Positions 1 to 11,967 of a DNA stretch of 64,000 nucleotides are shown piece by piece (within the stretch, counting starts at the first letter, position 1; each line of letters opens with the position of its first letter). The DNA comes from Ancistrus triradiatus. Lineage: Eukaryota > Chordata > Actinopteri > Siluriformes > Loricariidae. Location: positions 207,975 through 271,974 of the forward strand of contig JAJAGP010000882.1 of the NCBI GenBank assembly GCA_025084515.1. Reading direction: 5' to 3'. The notes beneath the pieces were generated by a model. The model did not search any database and had not been told where the DNA came from. It saw nothing but the letters and a program-made list of their open reading frames with translations. A program made the translations under genes and the position numbers.

Positions 1-923
1 AGCGCATAGTGTTATTTTTTTAAACTAGCCCGAGGTAACACTCTTACCAAACCCAACACTTTGTCAAAATCTATCACTTCCACCATTTCCGTTCCAGACT
101 GTGCACTAAGACGAATGGATATGAGCTCTCATTTAGACTCTATTGTTTTGTTCTTATCTTTACCCACTGAAAACATAATCACTGCGGGAACACTAACAAT
201 GAAAAAAGATAAACGGCTGAGAGAAGAATGAGAGGAAGTGGAGAAGAAATATTTGGAGTGGGCAGGGTGCTGGGAGGAGGATGGCAGCACTTATGCTGTC
301 CTCCCTTTGTCTGTCTCACCTCAGAGGAGAAAGTCCTTAACCTCAGAGATAAGGCCAGGCTCACACGATTAAAGAGACATTAGCTTTAGGAAAATCTTTA
401 ATGTAACACCATGCTGGAAAATGTTGGGTCGTGCATCCTTGCTTTAGATTAAGGGCAGAGCCGGCGGTGCATTTTCAAAGAGATTTGTGGTGATCTGCGA
501 GGTTGGGTTCTTGCCTCTCACATGCACTCACTCAGGTTTGTGGGTTGCTGATGTCTCATGTGATTCGTCTTGGCTGCGTTCCTTCTGGTTCTTCCCTCTC
601 TAGGTATGCTGTTAGAGTCAGTGCTGCCGGAGTCTCAGGCTTTACGTGGCACAAATGTGTTCTGTTTATAGGCTCTGTGTTCTTGGAAGCCTAAACTACA
701 TATTCTGTTTTCTCTCCAAGCTGTTTTTCTGTCACCAGTTCCAGTCCTCATACTTTTACTCTGACCACATCAGAGGACTCTAACTCCACGTCTCCTCGTC
801 CTGTTGAGTGAGAATACCATGCCACCAAAACCGGTACCTGCTAGAGGACACGAAAACCTACATTAATTCAAAGAGACTAACTCATATTTTCTATTTTATT
901 ATGTTTGTTAGTTTATTATTATA
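1..923. other. intergenic, nothing recognised
   Basis: No repeat family or coding exon recognised. Short open frames at 179-364 and 503-694 have no domain or splice support. Confidence 0.5.
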
Positions 924-1361
924 CACTACTATGCAAAAGTCTTAGGCCACTATTAGATATGTTGTTTTAGCAATGATATAATGACCATATATAACATACT
1001 TTCATACTTGGATTGGTCACTCCATAAAACTCTTTCCACTGATCCCCATTACAATCTTTGTGAGCTTTCTCATTCCTGATCAAGCTTCTTCAGATTGTAG
1101 AAGCTCTATATCCTGTTGAAGCTGACAGATGCTGCTATCACTCAAATGTAAGGGGAGGACACACAAAATAATTCCCACTGTAACCTATAGAAGCTGTTTT
1201 TCTCATTTCTCTTTCATTTTTTTTTAACTGCAGACAAATTTCATGTACTTTCTGGTTGTATTCTAATAAAGAGAGTGAGAAATAATTATATATGGTTATT
1301 ATACCCTTGGTGTGTTGGTATATCTAATCTAATGGTGGCCTAATATTTTTGCACAGTACTG
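924..1361. mobile_element. non-autonomous Tc1/mariner-like MITE, 'GTGCAAAAGTCTTAGGCC' family, copy 1
   Basis: Inverted ends: ATGCAAAAGTCTTAGGCCAC at the left and GTGGCCTAATATTTTTGCAC at the right, plus subterminal CATATATAAC/TTATATATGG. Length about 440 bp. The interior resembles copies at 14014, 23700 and 51227. Confidence 0.8.
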
Positions 1362-1454
1362 CCAGCTATATACCATTGTATTATATTCCATAGTTTCACA
1401 CTTTATTTTTTTACTTCTTCATATTATTACATTGTTCCTTTAATCTCTCCTCTT

Positions 1455-1497
1455 GTATGTGTGTGTGTGTGTGTATGTGTGTGTTTCTGTGTGTGTT
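1455..1497 (+). repeat. GT microsatellite
   Basis: Interrupted (GT)n. Confidence 0.9.
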
Positions 1498-1532
1498 GGA
1501 TTAAGCAGGTATTGAAAATATGAATGAACGAG

Positions 1533-1725
1533 CTAACCAGCATAAACCAGCTTGGACAGCAGCATGGACATAGCACTTGCTGGCTTTTTTTAAGTAGCAT
1601 AGTGGTTTCGCTTACTGGTTATGCTGGTAAACCACTGGATAACCTGGTTGCCCAGTATATCACCATAATGGCACTGGATGCTGGTGACAGTTACAGGAAT
1701 GAAGAATCTTCACCTTCAGCTGCTC
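1533..1725. repeat. 'AACCAGCATAAACCAGC' palindromic dispersed repeat
   Basis: AACCAGCATAAACCAGCTTG at one side and GGTTATGCTGGTAAACCACT at the other form an imperfect foldback. Relatives are at 21664-21710, 46450-46550, 58740-58800 and 59490-59600. Confidence 0.5.
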
Positions 1726-2216
1726 AGCTTGCTTGTTCGGCGCTCGGGATGGAAATATAAACGGTTATATGATGAACAGACTGCGTGGGTAGACGGTCGG
1801 AGGCATGGGGTGGAGAGTGCATGTCCTTTCATTCCTTTGAACCCTCGGCCCCAAAATGTTTGTGCTTAGGCCTGAACCCAAGCCACAAGCGCTTCAGCAC
1901 AAAGGAGAGAAGAAAAAGAGCTACACCAAATGAATCCTGCCCATCATCTTTTCTCCACAGGCTTTCTCCTCCACACACGTCTTCCCTGCGAATTAGTGAG
2001 GTCATTGTTCTAAACTATGTTCTGACATCATGTGGCTGACTGGAAGCCGTGTCACCCTTTTGTCTAGACGCCCTTTATGTTTCTCTCTTCTCTTTCTGTG
2101 GCTTTGTAGTGGTTGTTTTGCCAGGACCACACATTCCTGAAAGACGACTAGGCCTGACTTCCAGAAAAGCTTCGAATTGCACAGCCAGTAGTCTGTGGAT
2201 TGATGGGAGCTGTTTC

Positions 2217-2239
2217 TGTGTGTGTGTGTGTGTGTGTGT
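2217..2239 (+). repeat. GT microsatellite
   Basis: Pure (TG)n, 11 units or so. Confidence 0.9.
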
Positions 2240-2449
2240 ATTTGTTTGTGAAGATTGAAAGTGAAGAATGAAAGCAATACCTGAACATTGTAAGAATGTG
2301 AAAACATTTGGCTGGCTCAAACAAACAGAAGTGCATTTTTACCAGCAACTTAACCTCCTAAAACTAAAAGAGGTTCATTTTAGAGATGGGGTCGATCTGC
2401 AAGATTATTTAAAACAACAGTAATACACATTCTTGTCTATTCTTTAATT

Positions 2450-2757
2450 CAGTCATTCAATCACTTTCTTATACACTTAATCCTGAGCAGGGTCACGGGA
2501 AAAGCCGATGACTAGCCAGAGGCACAGGGCACAAGGCAGGGACAACCCAACACCTCATACGTACACTCACACACACTAAGGGCACTTTAGAAACACCAAT
2601 TAACCCAACACACATGTATTTGGACTGTGGGAGAGTCCAGAGTACCTGGAGTAAACCCAAATGGGCATAGGGTGGACATGCAAACTCACAGGTGGGGTCC
2701 GGGGTCGAGATACGTTGAGAGGTAACCATGCTAACCTCTGTGCCACCATGCCGCCCC
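2450..2757 (-). mobile_element. second SINE-like family (GGCGGCATGGTGGCACAG head)
   Basis: Read on the minus strand it starts GGGGCGGCATGGTGGCACAG, continues through the common teleost segment TGGACTCTCCCACAGTCCAA and ends GAATGACTGAAT. It may be tRNA-derived (GGTGGCACAGAGGTTAGCAT resembles an A box). Fragments of the same segment are near 19915-20010, 39380-39460 and 55605-55670. Confidence 0.65.
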
Positions 2758-2993
2758 ACTTTGGTTCATCTAGCAGCAATTTACACTAACAAGCCTGTCT
2801 ACTGTAAACGCAGTAAGATGTGGGAAAACATGCCAAATGACACACAGACAGCAACAGAACATGCGGACCAAATCCAGGAACTGTGTCATTAACACAGCTT
2901 TAAACCAACATGAAGCTCCATGGCCTAGTTCTGGAATTCTCAGGGTAAGCGCTTCCTGGATGGGACGCCAGGTCATCACAGGTAATAATAATA

Positions 2994-4237
2994 CACTCAT
3001 TGACAAAAAAAGCACCCAGATAGAAACATCAGAGTGCTGCAAAACTCGACATGCAGTTCTGTCTCAGGCAGATATGTAAATGATTACAGGTGTGGTCTGA
3101 TTAGACACTGGGTCTTGCCACAAGAGGGCGTAAAAGTGCTTTCACCGCTGTCTATAAAAAGGACTTTCAGAGGCTACTTTTGGGTAGTGTACCTCTTAGT
3201 GAGAGATCATTGACCGTTAAACATTCTTCTACGACAGACTCGGAGACATTTTGCCCAGTTGACAGACATTGAGAAGGGGCGCTTATTGGACTGAGAGAAG
3301 CAGGATGGACGTTTCATTGAACTGAACGCCACTGAGGCCGTTCTGACCTAGCTGTTAGGAGGTGCTGGGAGCAGTGGTTCCAGGCTCTGGACGGCGCAGA
3401 CAGACCACCAGTAGAGAGGATCATTTAATCCGACAAGCATGAGCAGCTCACACAGTTTCGTTGTCCACCATCCAAACACAGATGGCACTTTCAGTACACA
3501 CCCCTGTTTCTGCCCGGACCATTTCCAGGTACTTAGCAGAAGTTACGTGTTCTGACATTGACAGGCAGTCTCCGTCACCTTTGTTTGCAGTGGTGTCGTG
3601 AACAAGAAACCTGCACTGCTACAGTCCGGGGATAAATTGTCTTTAGCATTGAATCCAGGTTCTGCTTGGGATCTGAAGACGGTCAGGTTCGATTATGGAG
3701 GCCTCTTGGTGAGTGCTTTAATCCTGCCTTTGCTGTGTAGCAACACACTGCTCCAACTGCTGGTGTGAATATCTGGAGAGCCATTGCGTACGACAGTCAG
3801 TAGTGATACGAGGGCATCCCGCAGCCACATGTGTTGCCTCTCATGACAGGGCTTCCAACTGGTATTTTTCAACAGGGTTATTCTTGCCCACGTACAGCAA
3901 GGGTTTCCCAGGAATGTGTTTACCAGATTTATCACCAATCGAGCATTTATGAGACCACAGCTTCAGTAAACTTTGAGAGTGGAGGATCTGCAGACCCAGC
4001 TGTGGGCAAATATGTCATAGAGGCATGTCTAGCATCAACGATCTCTCACCAAGAGGTACACTACATAAAAGTAGCCTCTGAGAGCCTTTTTATAGAGCAG
4101 TGGGGGGAAGCACTTTTCCGCCCTCTAGTGGCAAGACCCAGTGTCTAATCAGACCACACCTGTAATAATTTACATATCTGAGTTTTGCAGCAATCCCACA
4201 TTTCGATCTGGGTGCTTTAGTTTTTTGTCAGTGAGCG
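2994..4237 (+). mobile_element. Tc1/mariner element, family B, 1244 bp, degenerate and internally deleted
   Basis: TA-flanked ends CACTCATTGACAAAAAAAGC and its inverse near 4215-4237, with inverted repeats of about 240 bp that include the AGAGGGCG motif and a TATAAAAAGG-like segment on both sides. Between them plus-strand fragments read TDIEKGRLIGLREAGW, HTAPTAGVNIWRAIAYDS and PHVLPLMTGLPTGIFQQGYS, typical of a Tc1-type transposase distinct from family A. The QQDNARPHTA-type motif is mutated and the segment with the final Glu is deleted. Confidence 0.82.
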
Positions 4238-4385
4238 TATATTCCTGCATACACACACTGGGGTTTGTACCTCAATAATGTCCCAACCAGTCAGCCACCT
4301 TCCATTGCTTGGCTCAGCTCATATGGAAGTCACACTGATTAAGAAAATCTGTTAAATGCTTAAATGTAATGTAATGTAAGGCATA

Positions 4386-5942
4386 CAGTGGTGCTTGAAA
4401 GTTTGTGAACCCTTTAGAAATTTCTATATTTCTGCATAAATATGACCTAAAACATCACCAGATTTTCACACAAGTCCTAAAAGTAGATAAAGAGAACCCA
4501 GTTAAACAAATGAGACAAAAATATTATACTTGGTCATCTATTTATTCAATGAGTAGCAAAAGTATGTGACCCTTTGCTTTCAGTATCTGGTGTGACCCCT
4601 CTGTGCAGCAATAACTGCAGCTAAACGTTTCCTGTAACCTTGGAGGAATTTTAGCCCATTCCTCCGTACAGAACAGCTTCAGCTCTGGGATGTTGGTGGG
4701 TTTCCTCACATTAGCTGCTCGCTTCAGGTCCTTCCACAACATTTCCATTGGATTAAGGTCAGGACTTTGACTTGGCCATTCCAAAACATGAACTTTATGC
4801 TTCTTTAACCATTCTTTGGTAGAACGACTTGTGTGCTTAGGGTCGTTGTCTTCCTGCATGACCCACCTTCTCTTGAGATCCAGTTCATGGACAGATGTCC
4901 TGACATTTTCCTTTAGAATTCTCTGATAGAATTCAGAATTCATTGTTCCATCAATGATGGCAAGCCGTCCTGGCCCAGATGCGCAAAAAACAGGCCCCCA
5001 AAACCATTAATACTACCACCCACCCATGTTTTCACAGATGGGAGAAGGTTCTTATGGCTGGAATGGCAGTGTTTTCCTTTCTCCAAACATAACGCTTTAT
5101 TTTTAACCAGAAAGTTCTATTTTGGTCTCATCCATCCACAAAACATTCTCTTTCCAGTAGCCTTCTGGCTCGTCCACGTGATCTTTAGCAAACTGCAGAC
5201 GAGCAGCAATGTTCTTTTTGGAGAGCAGTGGCTTTCTCCTTGCAACCCTGCCATGCATACCATTGTTGTTCAGAGTTCTTATGATGGTGGACTCATGAAC
5301 ATTAACTTTAGCCAATGTGAGAGAGGCCTTCAGTTGCTTAGAAGTTACCCTGGGGTCCTTTGTGACCTCACCAACTATTACACACCTTGCTCTTGGAGTG
5401 ATCTTTGTTGGTCCACCACTCCTGGGGAGGGTAACAATGGTCTTGAATTTCCTCCATTTGTACACAATCTGTCTGAATGTGGATTGGTGGAGTCCAAACT
5501 CTTTAGAGATGGCTCTGTAACCTTTTCCAGCCTGATGAGCATCAACAACTCTTTTTCTGAGGCCTTCAGAAATCTCCTTTGCTCGTGCCATGATGCACTT
5601 CCACAAAGGTGTTGTGAAGAGCAGACTTTGATAGATCTCTGTTTTTTAAATAAAACATGGTGCCCACTCACACCTGATTGTCATCCCATTGATTGAAAAC
5701 ACCTGACTCTAATTTCACCTTCAAATTAACTGCTAATCCTAGAGGCTCACATACTTTTGCCACTCATTAATATGTAATATGGGATCATTTTCCTCAACAA
5801 ATAAATGACCAAGTATAATATTTTTGTCTCATTTGTTTAATTGGGTTCTCTTTATCTACTTTTAGGACTTGTGTGAAAATCTGATGGTGGTTTAGGTCAT
5901 ATTCAAACAGAAATAGGGTTCACAAACTTTCAGGCACCACTG
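4386..5942 (-). mobile_element. Tc1/mariner element, family A, full-length 1557-bp copy
   Basis: Bounded by TA dinucleotides at 4384-4385 and 5943-5944, with about 200-bp terminal inverted repeats beginning CAGTGGTGCTTGAAAG. The minus-strand transposase is present almost end to end: an N-terminal paired-like helix-turn-helix (EGLRKRVVDAHQAGKGY), a GRPR-like hook, DET of the first catalytic Asp, then NDPKHTSR and PDLNPMEMLW with the second Asp and the Glu of DD34E. The frame is broken between about 4944 and 5102, so it is not active. This is the most complete copy in the window. Confidence 0.93.
4542..5606 (-). pseudogene. broken Tc1-type transposase of family A
   Basis: Two open segments in the same orientation. 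5103-5606 codes for the DNA-binding domain through WMDETKIE. 4542-4943 codes for the second half with DNDPKHTSR and PMEMLW. The stretch between them is frameshifted and contains stops. The usual length of about 340 residues and the DD34E spacing identify a Tc1-like enzyme. Confidence 0.88.
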
Positions 5943-5944
5943 TA

Positions 5945-6759
5945 TATTCTCTGGACACTGTATACCCAATAATATGCCAGCTGGGATTTAGAAGAACCGT
6001 AACATGGCCCGGTGAGCAGGTGTGTGCGTGCATGTCCTATGCATTCCTCACGTATTGCTGTGTTTAGCCACACAGGTCTTTGTTTTTAGTGATACCACAG
6101 CCTGCATAGATGTGCTGTGCTATGTACGCAAATCTCTCACCCTGCAATGACAGACTCTTGGCTCTTGCATGTCTCGTCCCTGAACTCTCCTTGAGACACG
6201 ATTGTATCCTCACTCAATACTAAAGACACTGAGGAGAGATTAAACACCCGTGAACCTCGGGTAGCTGAGAGTAGCAATGCTGGCGCTGTTCAAGCTGGCC
6301 TTTGGGGCTTTTATGAGTATAGATGTAAGTAGCCCATATTCAGTTTATAGCCCTGACTGGGTGAAGGAGTGAAAACAGAGCTGATTCTTTATGAGGCCCG
6401 AAACATAAACAAGGAAGACCGAGCACAGACAAGCAGTGTAGTGTGTAGACCTGTGGGTGTGGGGCATGTGGGTGAGAGTCAGTGAGGGGAAAAATAAAAT
6501 CTGGCACTATATTACAGAAAAGTCCTAAGCTATTTTAAGCTCTGACAAGTTAATACTTCCATTTGTTTCTGTGAGCTTTCACAGAATGTTTTGTACATAG
6601 CAAGTAAAAACGTATAGGAGAATGTACTATACGTCTGATTTTTTTAAACCATCTGAAGTCATTTAACCTATTTCATGACATTTGTACTATTTTTAGATGA
6701 ACACATTGGCTGTATGTGGATTATTTCAACCAGTTACTGCATGTGCATTTATAATCTAT
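5945..6759. other. intergenic, nothing recognised
   Basis: Unique-looking sequence between a Tc1 copy and a MITE fragment, with no gene evidence. Confidence 0.45.
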
Positions 6760-6995
6760 TGAGCCAAAACATTATGATCACTGACACAGAATAACAAAGT
6801 TGATTATCTTCTTACAATGTCGAGTCTGGGATACATTAAGCAAACAGTCAGTCCTCAGCATTGATTTGATGATGATTAGGTGTTAAGACATGGGCGACTT
6901 GGACATCGTTATGGCCAGACACCTGGGTCGAATGTCAGAAACTGTAAGGCTGGTAGGATTCTCACAGTTAGCAATGGTGAGTACATGTAGTCCAG
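6760..6995. mobile_element. partial copy of the 'GATCAGCCAAAAC' MITE
   Basis: Begins TTGAGCCAAAACATTATGAT CACTGACAC, close to the terminus of the 47530 element, followed by GTTGATTATCTTCTTACAAT, also present there. No matching right end. Confidence 0.5.
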
Positions 6996-7221
6996 CACCA
7001 GGTGCCTATCTATTCACCCGGCACAGGCAGGAGTGCACCCTGGACAGGACACCAGGGCTCAGCTGAGGTGATGCAGTGCTGGGGGATGATCTAGGCAGCC
7101 AGTCATGTGTGTGTGTGGGTGTGTGTGTGAGAAATGCCCAACCAAGCCAAGAGGCACTGCCTGGACTCAAACACGGGGCACCTTAGTTATGGGACCACCC
7201 GAGCACCCCATTTCTGTATTG

Positions 7222-7372
7222 CATTTACATTTACATGAGACACCCTTATCCAGAGCGACTTACAATTGATACAGTCTTACAATCCAAGCAATTGTGGGTT
7301 AAGGGCCTTGCTCAAGGACCCAACAGTGGTAGATTGGCAGAGGTGGGATTTGAACCCTGGACCTTCTGGACC
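7222..7372 (-). mobile_element. tRNA-derived SINE, tail and body
   Basis: Reverse-strand copy of the 7819 family from tail (ACACCCTTATCCAGAGCGAC) to B box (TTTGAACCCTGGACC). The head is missing. Confidence 0.85.
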
Positions 7373-7818
7373 GTTAAAATAGCTTTAGTCATGTACTTTT
7401 GACGTTTCCATGATTAACTTTTAAACTCTAGATGTGTGTGCGGATTAATTGTAGTAACTTGAACACTGTTACATTAAATGTGTTTTGGAATGTGCTTCTA
7501 ACATTCACTGTACTCTTTCACTGCAGTCAAACGCAGTGATGGCTGGTGGTTTTTAAATTAGGGGAAGCATGTGCACATTTGATGACTTTATTTTCCTGGC
7601 TAGCCATAGCACTACACTACTTATATCCCTCCAGTGGAGCTGCCGTTAGTTGTGGTGCCTAATACAAAGCTGTTTCATGTAATATCACGTCTTGTTGTTA
7701 TATTTTTGCAAATTTTAAATATTATATATAAATTGTAAGACTTACTGGCACTGATGTATTGAAGTTTGAGAAGTCAGTCATGTTATGGATTCCAGATTTA
7801 TTTTGAAATGTCCAACCA

Positions 7819-8024
7819 AGGACTGTGGTAGCCTAGCGGTTAAGGTACTGGACTTTGGACTAGAAGGTCCAGGGTTCAAATCCCACCTCTGCCAAGCTGC
7901 CACTGTTGGGTCCTTGAGCAAGACCCTTAACCCACAATTGCTTGGATTGTAAGACTGTACCAATTGTAAGTCGCTCTGGATAAGGGCGTCTGCTAAATGC
8001 TGTAAATGTAAATGTAAATGTAAA
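7819..8024 (+). mobile_element. tRNA-derived SINE, near-complete copy (reference for this family)
   Basis: Shows a pol III A box (TAGCCTAGCGGTTAAGG) and B box (GGTTCAAATCC), then a conserved body (CTGCCACTGTTGGGTCCTTG) and a tail ending GGATAAGGGCGTCTGCTAAA TG followed by ATGTAA repeats. The tail resembles those of V-SINE/HE1-type elements, which use LINE machinery. Confidence 0.9.
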
Positions 8025-9138
8025 CCAAGGGCGATTCTAGGATCAAAGCTTTAGGGGTGCATCCAATGAGACCAGTTCCCCCAACCTGTTTTTCTTTCAG
8101 AAGAATTTGGACTAATTTTGGACTACCTTTCCCACACTTGTGAAGGAAGAACCTGAAAAACTTCAATTAATGCTGAGCCACAAAGCCTTCACTTGGATCA
8201 TATCATTTGGGAGGCAAGGGGGGACTACAGCATTTTCTGCAACATGTTAAAATATTTCTTTTAAACCATATACTTTGTATGGTTTTCACATTTTTTAGCT
8301 TGTCAGAGACGATCTTCTATTTAAAATGGACAAAAAAGACATTTTACTCTGTTAGGGGCGCTAGAGCACCTCTAAAAAGAGGTCAAACAATCATCAATCA
8401 AGAGAAGCCATGCTTCAGGGTGAGACAAACAAAACATCCAATAAATGTCACACCATTTGTTTTAAGTGAAGCCTGTGTCTCCAGGAGTGGCTCACAATGA
8501 TGACTTCAGAACTGTTTGGCCAATAAGTGTAATCTTTCATCCCATTCAAAACAGTGGCTACATGAACACACCTTAGACACCCAGAGACACAGTGGCTTCA
8601 CTGAGAGTCTATTATTTTTGGTGTCTCGAAGATCTAAAGCAGATTTTGCACACTGTCGTTCACTGTTTATTTTATTCAATAAGAAGTTGTTTTGTATGAA
8701 TTATGATGTTTAAAATAAATTCCAGTAGAGCTTGGTAGCAAAAGACGTGTACGTGTAGGGCAGTGGAGAGGCTGCTCTACTCGGTGCACTATATGTGGCT
8801 GGAGAAAATTGGCGGTGCACTATATATAAAATACGGAAGTGTTTGTGGTTAACCAAGTTGTTAGCTTTGGACATGTTATCCAGCGAGGTTCTGCATTTAC
8901 ATCTGAAAACCGGTACTTACTTTCATGTTAATGGTTGCTTCCCTTCTATAATCATCTCGACCGGTTTAAAAGCGAGTGCACGAAGACTGGAAAAACTTTC
9001 ACTACACAGCATGAACTCGGACACACACGCCATCGTACACTATAGGCTTTTATTAGACGTAGCCACAGTGTCTTTGAGCATAAACCATTTATTTGCACTT
9101 CTAAGGAATGGCAATTTTATGGATACCTATTCAAAGTA
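8025..9138. other. intergenic, nothing recognised apart from one repeat unit near 8780
   Basis: Contains GGTGCACTATATGTGG near 8784, a single unit of the 80-bp family. Open frames here (8207-8500, 8795-9319) show no domain. Confidence 0.4.
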
Positions 9139-9440
9139 CACTACATGCCCAAAAGTTTGTGGACACCCAACCTCTGGATATCGCATTAAAACCATGATTA
9201 ATAATACTTCTTGGGTGTCTGTTTGCTTTTACAAGTCTTCAATGCTCTGGAAGGCTAGCTACTGCGACATGACTGAAGAGATTTGTTTCTGTTCAGCAAC
9301 AACAGCTAGTGAGTGCTGACGTTGGGTTAGAAGACATGCATATAGTCAGCTTTCACCCCAAGTTCACCCCAAACGTGTTGAACTGGCTTTCTGTGCAGGC
9401 CAGTCAAATTCTTTCAGACCAAACAGCAATCACGGAGAGA
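9139..9440. mobile_element. partial 'TTTGTGGACA' MITE
   Basis: Begins CACTACATGCCCAAAAGTTTG TGGACACCC-like next to TA, the same terminus as the previous two elements. The right end was not found, so the 3' limit is approximate. Confidence 0.5.
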
Positions 9441-9824
9441 AAGCACTGTCTCTCTCCAAGGCTGTAGCATTTCATTCTACCTTTGCTGGAACAAAGCATT
9501 CCAGCACAAAACATGCAAACTAGGCTCATAGTCTTGCACTAACCTAATCTATGCATCTGGCAACTTCTGATTCAGCTATCGGACTGCCAGATAGTGAAAC
9601 TTGATTCGTCATGTTGAAACAAGATTTACACCAGTCCTGTCGACGCTTGGCATTGCGCATCGTGATCTCAGGTTAGTGTGCTGCTATTACATTATGGAAG
9701 CCCATTCCATAAAGGTCCAGACGAAAAGTTCTTGTATCAGCATCGCTTCCAGTCTCACTTTGGAACTCGGCACTGATGCTCCATCCAAAGTCTGATTCAT
9801 TTCTATTTGTGACACATGCTTCAG

Positions 9825-10012
9825 AGCATGGAGAGTGGTTTGGTGGTAAGAGCCAGCTGCTGGAAACAGCAGTTCCTGAAAGCCTGGCTTCAATTCCCAG
9901 GTGGGGTTTCTTCCAGGTTTTGTGGAACCCTGCAATGGAGGGTGATCTGTCCAGGGTGTAACTTTTGGGTTAGACCCTCCTGTGACCAGGATAAGCAGGG
10001 TAAAACAGGAAG
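9825..10012 (+). mobile_element. third SINE-like repeat (GGAAACAGCAGTTCCTG body)
   Basis: GTTTGGTGGTAAGAGCCAGC, then GGCTTCAATTCCCAGGTGGG (B-box-like) and CTCCTGTGACCAGGATAAGC. A matching piece in the opposite orientation is at about 60735-60805 (AGGAACTGCTGTTTCCAGCA). Confidence 0.5.
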
Positions 10013-10077
10013 CTTTGGATTTTGGTGGTCCTATTATGTGAGGCTGTGTGGTTGCTCCTGGAAAGCTCCACAAAATA

Positions 10078-10604
10078 CAGTGGCACCTTGGTTCTCGTCG
10101 TTCTCGTCGCTTTTCAAAGACCAAAAAAAGCACTGTATTCTGTGGAACTCTCTAGGTGCCAAGACAGCTTAGTCCAAAATCATTAACACAAAGTTTATTT
10201 TATAATAAAGTGCTGACAAATCTCATGTAATTTAGTGAGTAATGGATTGAAAGTGAGAAGTAAAAACAAAATACTTGCTCTATTTATGAACTCGGGGCTC
10301 TGTTAAGCTACCTGCAGCCTGAAGTGTTCTGGAGGATGAAATTCCCGTTTTACTTTCAGTTGGCTGTCATAAGTGACCTTTGTAGGATCCATGGAGACTG
10401 CACTAAGAGTACAGTACTATAGATGTAACAGTAAAGAAAAATACGATAAACAAAAGAGCTCTTCTCTGAGGGACATTGTGAAACTGTGTACTGAATCGTG
10501 ACTCGTGAATCAGAATCGTGGCTCAACTCAAATTTTTCCAGTTGAAATGGGTGGAGAACCGAATTCAATGAGGTCCGAGGTGGTCAAGAACTGAGGTACC
10601 ACTG
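10078..10604. mobile_element. MITE with 'CAGTGGCACCTTGGTTCTCG' inverted ends
   Basis: The left end after TA and the right end (GAACTGAGGTACCACTG) are inverted repeats, length 527 bp. A terminal fragment of the same family is at about 41758-41803 (TTCGAATTCCGAGGTTCCAC TGTA). It contains the minus-strand AATAAA at 10194-10199, downstream of nuak2. Confidence 0.7.
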
Positions 10605-11967
10605 CATTTAGTATAATGGGGCAGATCTAGCATTGTTGGAGTCTTGCCACACTCATTGGAAGGTGCATCTACAAACTGTTGCTCATGTCGTGTACTAAAT
10701 TACCTCTTGCGTAATACTGTGTATGGAACCATTTAACAACAATATCAACAGGACAATCGTTCGGTCAATGAAGGCACAAAACAAGACATTGCTCTGGTCT
10801 ATGTAAAACAATGGAAATGGCCACGGGAATAATGTACAGTACATTAATAATACATCGCCGATTAAATAACAGTACGTTTAAATACATATAAATACATACA
10901 CAAGGTCCAGTTAATTGTTGCATTATAAAAGTTACCCTAAGTGATAAATACGCACTAACATTTCTTTCCAGTTTGGCAGTCGTAACAGCAGAGCGCAATT
11001 TCTAAACCGGCTTACAGGCAAAGCGCACACGTTTTTTCTTTACGTGTTTACGCAAAGTTCAACTACTTTTCATCGTCCTTGAAAAGAAGCAAATCAGACG
11101 CACACCTGTTTGGATAACAGAACCCAAAAGCATAGCGTATCACTGCGGCGAAGGTAAAAATACTAACATAGTATAACATTTAGCACTGTCGATCCAGTTA
11201 AAGAAAGCACTCCATTGTCTGTTAACAGGAAAAAAAAATCAAAATAACACTGCACAGTCACAATATTCAAAGCGTCTATTGTTCACTTAGGTCTAAAGCA
11301 CGGTTCTGACCTTTCAGGATTCCGTTATTGCCGTTTCTTTTTCAGAATGTTGTTTTCGTGACCTGACACTTTGGAATGCATACCTCTCTGACACACGGGG
11401 TATTTAACACAAATAGTCTGGCCTCTTCGTCTCTTTCAATGGCTGCTCCTGTTGAAATGCAGGGTGTTCCTGTACTGGATTTGCTTCACAAGTTACACCC
11501 TGTCTCACCACCGCATTACACCACAGGGAGCATGTTTACACGGTCCTGGGTGCGAGCGGCAGAACCGGTGCCGACTTGACCCCTGACAGCAGTGTATGCC
11601 GCCCGTCATGCCGCTGACAATTAAGACTTGAGTCCAAACACTGATACAGAGCTGTACCAGTCCTACTGTGTTTGCGTTGCATGTTTGTAATTCAGAACGT
11701 GTGGTGGAGGACAGTGCGTCTATAAGGTGCTGTTTCGTTCATTCGCGGTCATGCAAATGCATTCAAAACGAGAAATCTCACATACGTTAACCTCCGAGTT
11801 CCCTTCTCTCTGGGTGTAAACGTAAAGCAATAAAATATCAACGATGCATGTACAGTATAAGCAATTATGCCTGCCTCTCCAGTCACTTCCCCATTTGTTA
11901 TGCCTTAAAATCTGTCAGGAGACAAAACGTGGATGCTGACCCCACTGTCCCGCACCTTCACGTCGTT
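10605..11967 (-). other. nuak2: probable nuak2 3' UTR
   Basis: About 1.4 kb directly downstream of the stop codon, free of recognisable repeats and without coding potential. No AATAAA or ATTAAA was seen on the minus strand within it. The first candidate found downstream is at 10194-10199, inside an inserted MITE. The 3' UTR assignment is inference from position and lack of repeats. Confidence 0.5.

Noticed and set aside
5178..5696. 172-residue plus-strand frame opposite the Tc1 transposase (also 34516-34917)
   Set aside because: Antisense of a transposase; the same antisense frame recurs in each copy.
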